In this document: piece by piece, positions 7,194-11,528 of the stretch
How the letters are laid out: each line of letters begins with the position of its first letter
How positions within the stretch are numbered: position 1 is the stretch's first letter
Source of the DNA: CBETVX01 sp965539935
GTDB lineage: Bacteria; Bacillota; Clostridia; Peptostreptococcales; Caminicellaceae
Direction: 5' to 3'
NCBI GenBank assembly: GCA_965539935.1
Contig: CBETVX010000070.1
Span: 1 to 11,528, forward strand
Length of the DNA stretch: 11,528 bases
The notes under the pieces: model-generated
The model's input: the letters and a program-made list of their open reading frames with translations, nothing else
Told to the model about the DNA's origin: nothing
The model's database searches: none
Program-made: the position numbers and the translations under genes

Positions 7194-7219
7194 TTTACAT
7201 TTAGAATTTTATGTATAAT
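7194..7219 (+). promoter_or_regulatory. Probable sigma-A promoter of the flagellar operon
   Basis: In the 151-base gap between the codY terminator and flgB there is a perfect -10 TATAAT at 7214-7219. The best -35 is TTTACA (7194-7199), but the spacing is only 14 bases, so activity may be weak or need help. An alternative pairs TTAGAA (7201-7206) with TACAAT (7224-7229) at 17 bases. The leader would be about 85-90 bases, AT-rich, with no recognisable riboswitch. A sigma-D-like GTCGAAAT at 7276-7283 has no -35 at proper distance. The AGGAGG ribosome binding site (7301-7306) is strong. Confidence 0.45.
7205..7219 (+). promoter_or_regulatory. Weak CodY-box-like sequence over the flagellar -10
   Basis: AATTTTATGTATAAT agrees with AATTTTCWGAAAATT at 11 of 15 positions: the left half-site is perfect and the right half-site is poor. 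It covers the TATAAT of the putative flgB promoter, where a bound repressor would block RNA polymerase. CodY repression of fla/che is known in B. subtilis. The match may be chance given the base composition. Confidence 0.25.
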
Positions 7220-7313
7220 AATGTACAATGTAAGTATAAAAAAATAATTTTTTATAGAGGAATAAAAACTTTTTTGTCGAAATATATTATCAATAAATTT
7301 AGGAGGATTCATT

Positions 7314-7721
7314 ATGGTAAATAAATCTTCACAAAGAATTGAGGTATATAGAAAAGCTTTAAATGCTGCTTGGCTTAAAAACCAAGCCATTTCAAATAAT
7401 ATTGCAAATGTTAATACCCCAGGATATAAAAGACAAGACGTTCAGTTTGAATCAATCTTAAAGAACCATCTTAACAATAGCTTTGAACTTGTAAAAACAC
7501 ACCCTAAACATATATCGAATTCAAATAGTGAAATCGAAAAACTAGAACCTAAAATTATTATTGATAGAAATACAAGCTTTAGAAAAGATGATAATAATGT
7601 AAATATTGATGTGGAAATGGCAGAATTAAGTAAAAACACAATAAAATTCAATGCTCTATCTCAACAGCTTACAAATCACCTTCAAAGGATTAAAATGTCA
7701 ATAACTGAAGGAGGGAAATAA
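7314..7721 (+). CDS. flgB: Flagellar proximal rod protein FlgB
   Basis: This 135-residue protein has the usual length for FlgB, a subunit of the proximal rod that crosses the cell wall. The N-terminal rod signature is clear: ALNAAWLKNQAISNNIANVN (15-34) followed by TPGYKR (35-40), the Flg_bb_rod motif shared by rod and hook proteins. The C-terminus (EMAELSKNTIKFNALSQQLTNHLQRIK) forms the second helix that packs against the first in the assembled rod. As in other FlgB proteins there is no cleaved signal peptide; it leaves through the flagellar export apparatus. AGGAGG lies eight bases before ATG 7314. It is the first gene of the flagellar operon, and flgC starts three bases after its stop. Confidence 0.97.
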   Translation: MVNKSSQRIEVYRKALNAAWLKNQAISNNIANVNTPGYKRQDVQFESILKNHLNNSFELVKTHPKHISNSNSEIEKLEPKIIIDRNTSFRKDDNNVNIDVEMAELSKNTIKFNALSQQLTNHLQRIKMSITEGGK

Positions 7722-7724
7722 TTA

Positions 7725-8165
7725 ATGAGTTTTTTTAAATCAATTAATATCAGTGCTTCTGGATTAACAGCCGAAAGACTTAGAATGGATATAATCTCGA
7801 AAAACATAGCAAATGCTAACACCACAAGGACAAGTAGTGGGGTACCATATAGAAGACAAATTCCAATATTTAAACAAGATGATAGTAATAGCTTTTCAAA
7901 TATATTAAAAGAAACCGTAAATAAAAATTCAATAGGTAATGGTGTTGAAGTTGTTTCTATTACGGAAGACAAATCTCCATTTAAAAAAGTTTATAATCCA
8001 GGTCATCCTGATTCAGACAGTGAAGGATATGTATTAATGCCTAATGTTGATATAGTTACAGAAATGATAAACCTTATTTCAGCATCAAGGGCCTATGAAG
8101 CAAATGTTACTTCATTAAATAGCACTAAGAGTATTGCTATGAAAGCTTTGGAAATAGGAAGATAG
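7725..8165 (+). CDS. flgC: Flagellar proximal rod protein FlgC
   Basis: This 146-residue rod subunit begins MSFFKSINISASGLTAERLR, with KNIANANTTRT (27-37) and the FlgC-specific PYRRQIPIF (41-49). The flagellar basal-body C-terminal block lies at about 102-146, with YVLMPNVDIVTEMINLISASRAYEANV-type sequence. It polymerises with FlgB and FlgF in the proximal rod and is exported through the type III apparatus. AAGGAGGGA, located in the last codons of flgB, is its ribosome binding site, so the two are translationally linked. Sequence and length look normal. Confidence 0.97.
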   Translation: MSFFKSINISASGLTAERLRMDIISKNIANANTTRTSSGVPYRRQIPIFKQDDSNSFSNILKETVNKNSIGNGVEVVSITEDKSPFKKVYNPGHPDSDSEGYVLMPNVDIVTEMINLISASRAYEANVTSLNSTKSIAMKALEIGR

Positions 8166-8188
8166 TATTACTAAGGAGGCAATAATAA

Positions 8189-8479
8189 ATGAAGGTTGAT
8201 AATAATTTTAGTTTTCAATTACCAATAGAAAAAGTAAATCATTCTAATGATACTAGCAAGTTAGATTTTAAGGATTTTCTTAGTAAATCTATCAATCAAC
8301 TTAACTCATTAGAGCAGAAATCCAATGAGCTTGACTATCTTTTAGCAACTGGGGAAATAGATAATATTCACGATGTAATGATAGCAAGTGAGAAGGCAGA
8401 GATTGGTCTTCAATTTGCAATTGAAATAAGAAATAAAATAATAAATGCATATGAAGAGATCATGAGAATTCAGATATAA
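8189..8479 (+). CDS. fliE: Flagellar hook-basal body complex protein FliE
   Basis: This 96-residue protein is the adaptor joining the MS ring (FliF) to the proximal rod (FlgB). The first 30 residues are poorly conserved. The diagnostic part is the C-terminal half: DNIHDVMIASEKAEIGLQFA (58-77), then IEIRNKIINAYEEIMRIQI to the end, matching the FliE pattern of HxVMIAxEKAxLxLQ and EIMRMQ. AAGGAGGC sits just before ATG 8189, 23 bases after flgC. The 47-base gap to fliF contains an AU-only hairpin without GC pairs, too weak to call a terminator. Confidence 0.95.
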   Translation: MKVDNNFSFQLPIEKVNHSNDTSKLDFKDFLSKSINQLNSLEQKSNELDYLLATGEIDNIHDVMIASEKAEIGLQFAIEIRNKIINAYEEIMRIQI

Positions 8480-8526
8480 ATGCTAAAATAATTCTGTTTT
8501 ATTTTTACTAGGAATGAGGTGTCTAA

Positions 8527-10068
8527 ATGGGGGACTCTTTAATTAAAATTAGAAATCAGTTTAACGAATATTTCCAATCCCTTAATAACAAACAAAAAAT
8601 AAAGATAGGTCTTGGAAGTTTTTTTTTGGTGTTGACCTTAGCATTATCAATAATGTACTTTACTAGACCAAATTATGTTTCTATATATAATGGTCTTAGT
8701 CTAGAAGAAGCTGGTGAAATAACTGGCAAGTTAGATGAGCTAAATATTCCTTGGATAAGTGAAATGGGTGGAACAACAATCTTAGTTCCTGAAGATTATC
8801 TAAATAAAGCACGTATGAATTTAGCTATCGAAGGTTTTCCCAATAATGGTATTACATGGGAAGATGCTTTAAATAATAATTCTATTACAATGACTAGTGA
8901 AGAAAGAAGAATGAAATTTCTTCGGGCACAGATGAATGAGTTAAGTAGTACCATTGAAGAAATTAATGGAATAACAAGTGCTCAAGTTAATTTAACAGTT
9001 CCAGAAAAAAGTGAATTCATTACTGAACAAAATAGTTTAGCTAAAGCATCTGTATTACTTGATTTAAAACCGGGCTTTAAATTAAATCCACAACAAGTTA
9101 ATGGAATTGTGATGCTTGTATCAAATTCAGTTGATGGACTAAATCCAGAAAATATTACTATCCATGATGAATCAGGCGCCATATTAAATGATCCAAATAA
9201 TACTACTGAAGATTATACAGTGAATAATCTTGATATGGAGCAAAAAATCAAAAATGGAATACAAGAAAGTATAAAAAAATTACTTTCTAAAATTTATGGA
9301 GAATCTAATGTGGATGTTGTGGTTGATGTAGATGTTGATTTTGATAAGGAAGTAACAGAAATCACAGAATATGCCCCTCCAATTGATGGTGAAACAACAG
9401 GTCTTATAAGAAGTCTTAATGAATTAAAAGAACAAGTTCTAAATGGTGAGTCAGGAGGCCCACCTGGAACCGACTCTAATTCAAATATTACTGAATATAC
9501 TGAATTAGACAATAGTGATTCTCAATATTTAAATGAAAATAGAAGTGTAAATTATGAATTGAATGAAATTAGAAAAAATATCGTAAAGGCTCCTGGTAAA
9601 ATTGAAAACATTACCGTAGCAATTATTCTAAATAAAAAAAATATTGTTGGTGGAGAACTGACAGAAGATCATAAACAAGAGCTTATAAATTTAGTATCTG
9701 CTGCTGCGGGCCTTGAAACTAAAGTGGTTGAAGTTATGGCACAAGACTTTAATGACGACTCTGAACAAATTGTGGCGGTTTCTACTGATGAAGGTTTTAA
9801 TTTGAGTGCTAACTTACCTTTAGTAAGTATAGGTGTTGTATCCTTACTACTAATTGTCGGTGCTTTATTCTATGTATTTAGAATAAGGAGAAGAAAAACT
9901 GAAATAAATGAAATTATGCAAGTTGATTTAAATGATGAAGATGAAGTTGAGGAAATAGATGTTGATTTTAATGATAAATCTAGCTATAGACAACAAATAG
10001 AAAGGTTTATAGATAAAAAACCTGAAGCTGTTGCTCAACTATTAAGAACATGGTTGAATGAAGATTAG
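8527..10068 (+). CDS. fliF: Flagellar MS-ring protein FliF
   Basis: This 513-residue inner-membrane protein forms the MS ring, the base on which rod and rotor are built. The first membrane segment is at about 27-46 (IKIGLGSFFLVLTLALSIMY), and the second at about 431-451 (PLVSIGVVSLLLIVGALFYVF), followed by the positive RIRRRK stop. Between them lie the ring-building motifs: a YscJ/FliF-like domain with LSLEEAGEITGKLDELNIPW and VPEDYLNKARMNLA, then a region with ITSAQVNLTVPEKS, and the FliF C domain with VDVVVDVDVDF. The insert at about 300-330 is Gly/Asn/Ser-rich, as usual for the variable loop. The last 26 residues (RQQIERFIDKKPEAVAQLLR...) are the FliG-binding tail. GAGGTG precedes ATG 8527. 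fliG begins ten bases after the stop. The length is normal and nothing is missing. Confidence 0.98.
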   Translation: MGDSLIKIRNQFNEYFQSLNNKQKIKIGLGSFFLVLTLALSIMYFTRPNYVSIYNGLSLEEAGEITGKLDELNIPWISEMGGTTILVPEDYLNKARMNLAIEGFPNNGITWEDALNNNSITMTSEERRMKFLRAQMNELSSTIEEINGITSAQVNLTVPEKSEFITEQNSLAKASVLLDLKPGFKLNPQQVNGIVMLVSNSVDGLNPENITIHDESGAILNDPNNTTEDYTVNNLDMEQKIKNGIQESIKKLLSKIYGESNVDVVVDVDVDFDKEVTEITEYAPPIDGETTGLIRSLNELKEQVLNGESGGPPGTDSNSNITEYTELDNSDSQYLNENRSVNYELNEIRKNIVKAPGKIENITVAIILNKKNIVGGELTEDHKQELINLVSAAAGLETKVVEVMAQDFNDDSEQIVAVSTDEGFNLSANLPLVSIGVVSLLLIVGALFYVFRIRRRKTEINEIMQVDLNDEDEVEEIDVDFNDKSSYRQQIERFIDKKPEAVAQLLRTWLNED

Positions 10069-10071
10069 GAG
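10067..10071 (+). promoter_or_regulatory. Ribosome binding site of fliG
   Basis: AGGAG overlaps the TAG stop of fliF and ends seven bases before ATG 10079. It rules against the in-frame ATG at 10058, which lies upstream of this site and inside fliF. Confidence 0.65.
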
Positions 10072-10078
10072 TGAAATT

Positions 10079-11089
10079 ATGCCAAGAAAAGGTGAGTTAA
10101 GTGGACGCGAAAAGGCTGCAATTTTGTTGATTTCATTAGGTCCAGACAACTCTGCTAAGGTGTTCAAACATTTACATGATGATGAAATAGAAGAATTAAC
10201 TCTAGAAATCGCAAATATGAGAAAAGTTTCTCCTGAAGAAAAAGATAGTGTAGTGGAAGAGTTCTATCAAATATGCTTAGCCCAAAACTTTATTTCTGAA
10301 GGTGGAATAAACTATGCCAAAGAAGTCTTAGAAAAAGCTATGGGATCTAATAAAGCATTAGAGATAATTAATAAACTTACTGCTTCTTTACAAGTTAGAC
10401 CCTTTGATTTTGTAAGAAAAGCAGATGCAAATCAATTATTGAACTTTATTCAAAATGAACATCCACAAACTATATCATTAATTCTTTCATATTTAAATTC
10501 TTCACAAGCAGGTCAAATATTATCTGCTCTGCCACAAGATAAACAAGCAGACGTAGCACAAAGAATTGCCACTATGGATAGAACCTCCCCAGAAATAATT
10601 AAGGAAGTGGAATATATTCTTGAAAAAAAACTATCTTCAATGGTAACTCAAGACTATACTTCAACTGGAGGAATTGAAACAATAGTTGATATTTTAAATT
10701 CTGTTGATAGAGGAACTGAAAAATATATTATGGAAACATTAGAGATACAAGATGCAGAGCTAGCAGAAGAAATTAAAAAGAGAATGTTTGTATTTGAGGA
10801 CATTATTACCCTTGATAGTGTATCAATACAAAGGTTCATTCGTGAAGTTGATAATAATGAACTTTCAATTGCACTAAAAGGTGCAACACAAGAAGTTAAG
10901 GATTTAGTTTTTGCCAATATGTCTAAGAGAATGGCTGAAATGATAAAAGAAGATATGGAATTTATGGGGCCAATTAGACTTAGAGATGTGGAAGAAGCAC
11001 AACAAAAAATTGTTAATATCATACGTAAATTAGAAGAAGCTGGAGAAATTATAATCTCTCGTGGTGGAGGAGATGAAATCATTGTCTAG
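10079..11089 (+). CDS. fliG: Flagellar motor switch protein FliG
   Basis: This 336-residue rotor protein couples stator torque to the MS ring and helps set rotation direction. The start MPRKGELSGREKAAILLISLG is the usual one; the upstream in-frame ATG (10058) is rejected. The N-terminal domain binds the FliF tail. The middle domain has the EHPQ motif at 127-130, part of the FliM-binding surface. The C-terminal domain starts near MFVFEDI (236-242) and contains the torque helix with conserved charges (SIQRFIREVDNNELSIALKGA), ending GPIRLRDVEEAQQKIVNIIRKLEEAGEI. It follows fliF by ten bases and overlaps the start of fliH, a tight operon arrangement. Length and all domains are as in B. subtilis FliG. 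Confidence 0.98.
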   Translation: MPRKGELSGREKAAILLISLGPDNSAKVFKHLHDDEIEELTLEIANMRKVSPEEKDSVVEEFYQICLAQNFISEGGINYAKEVLEKAMGSNKALEIINKLTASLQVRPFDFVRKADANQLLNFIQNEHPQTISLILSYLNSSQAGQILSALPQDKQADVAQRIATMDRTSPEIIKEVEYILEKKLSSMVTQDYTSTGGIETIVDILNSVDRGTEKYIMETLEIQDAELAEEIKKRMFVFEDIITLDSVSIQRFIREVDNNELSIALKGATQEVKDLVFANMSKRMAEMIKEDMEFMGPIRLRDVEEAQQKIVNIIRKLEEAGEIIISRGGGDEIIV

Positions 11090-11528
11090 AGTAATAAAAT
11101 CTTCTCAAGTTATAATTGATAATAAAGGATATAAACTAAAGACTTTCGTTGATGATTTAGATATTAAAGACACAACGATATCAGATGAACAAAGTAATAT
11201 TGATGAATTAAAAAGACAAGAAGAACTTGAACAAATATACAATGAAAAAATCAACAAAGCAAAAGAAGAAGCAAAATTTATTATTAATGAGGCCTATGAA
11301 AAGGCAAAAAAAATATATGATAATGCAAAAAAGGATGGATATTCCGAGGGAAAAGATCTTGGATATAATGAAGGCTTAAAAGAAGCTAAATCTATTATTC
11401 AGGAATCCCTTAGTATTAAAAAAGAAATTGAAAATACAAAAAAAGAAACAATTAAAAAAATTGAGAAAGATGTTATTGAATTGACAATAAAAACCATTGA
11501 AAAAATTTTAAATAAAAAAATTCAAGAT
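11073..11528 (+). CDS. fliH: Flagellar assembly protein FliH (3' truncated by window edge)
   Basis: The frame is open to the right edge, giving 152 visible residues. FliH binds the export ATPase FliI and holds it at the gate. The N-terminus has the SRVIKSSQV block seen in Firmicutes FliH. Residues about 43-88 are a Lys/Glu/Ala-rich coiled coil. Next come four glycines at four-residue spacing (Gly89, 93, 97, 101), the GxxxG repeat typical of FliH and related stalk proteins. The beginning of the C-terminal domain follows (IEKDVIELTIKTIEKIL). ATG 11073 overlaps fliG by 17 bases, but GGAGG ends only two bases before it. TTG 11082, giving MSRVIKSS, has better spacing to GGAG (nine bases) and may be the real start. 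It directly follows fliG, as in B. subtilis, and fliI should come next outside the window. Confidence 0.93.
   Translation, partial: MKSLSRVIKSSQVIIDNKGYKLKTFVDDLDIKDTTISDEQSNIDELKRQEELEQIYNEKINKAKEEAKFIINEAYEKAKKIYDNAKKDGYSEGKDLGYNEGLKEAKSIIQESLSIKKEIENTKKETIKKIEKDVIELTIKTIEKILNKKIQD

Noticed and set aside
7263..7283. Sigma-D-like flagellar promoter (TAAA ... GTCGAAAT) before flgB
   Set aside because: The spacing between TAAA and the -10-like element is only nine bases, while sigma-D promoters need about 15, and the -10 itself is imperfect.
7163..7313. Possible riboswitch (for example c-di-GMP) in the flgB leader
   Set aside because: The leader is short, very AT-rich and lacks conserved GC-rich stems or recognisable motifs.
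8485..8505. Hairpin between fliE and fliF
   Set aside because: The 7-bp stem (AAAATAA/TTATTTT) is AU-only with a seven-base loop and a short T run. It is too weak for a terminator inside an operon this tight.
10654..11082. Open frame on the - strand inside fliG
   Set aside because: It is a low-complexity Ser/Ile-rich translation opposite the conserved FliG C-terminal domain, with no independent support.

Overview
The window is strongly AT-rich, bacterial and low-GC Gram-positive. CodY, the FliK-like/FlhB-like pair near yraN, strong AGGAGG-type ribosome binding sites and the gene order all point to a flagellated member of the Clostridia or Tissierellia. The genus cannot be fixed from the sequence alone. 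All recognised genes lie on the + strand and there is no sign of a mobile element, CRISPR array or RNA gene.

Layout. (1) Positions 1-942 hold the 3' part of a FliK-C-terminus-like gene (YlqG type). It is followed by a small stand-alone homologue of the FlhB cytoplasmic domain (YlqH/FlhX type), which appears to start at a rare ATT codon, and then by a strong intrinsic terminator at 941-978. (2) Positions 1077-4135 hold a DNA-uptake and recombination block: yraN (nuclease-fold protein), yifB/comM (AAA+ Mg-chelatase-like helicase) and dprA (RecA loader for incoming single-stranded DNA). (3) topA (4208-6271) encodes topoisomerase I and has a near-consensus extended -10 promoter just upstream. (4) codY (6357-7136) encodes the branched-chain amino acid/GTP-responsive global repressor and ends in an intrinsic terminator. 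(5) From 7314 to the window end runs the start of a flagellar basal-body operon: flgB, flgC, fliE, fliF, fliG and a partial fliH.

How the genes fit together. From memory, the order matches the Bacillus subtilis region rnhB-ylqG-ylqH-...-dprA-topA-...-codY-flgB-flgC-fliE-fliF-fliG-fliH. Here yraN-yifB sits before dprA, and no trmFO/xerC/hslVU block lies between topA and codY. The flagellar genes encode the proximal rod (FlgB, FlgC), the rod-MS ring adaptor (FliE), the MS ring (FliF), the rotor switch (FliG) and the export-ATPase regulator (FliH). CodY represses the homologous fla/che operon in B. subtilis. Weak CodY-box-like sequences are visible here over both the codY and flgB promoter regions.

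The window is mostly ordinary core genome. The points most worth a second look are the ATT start codon and the unexplained FliK-like/FlhB-like pair outside the main flagellar operon. I do not see a new defence or mobile system.
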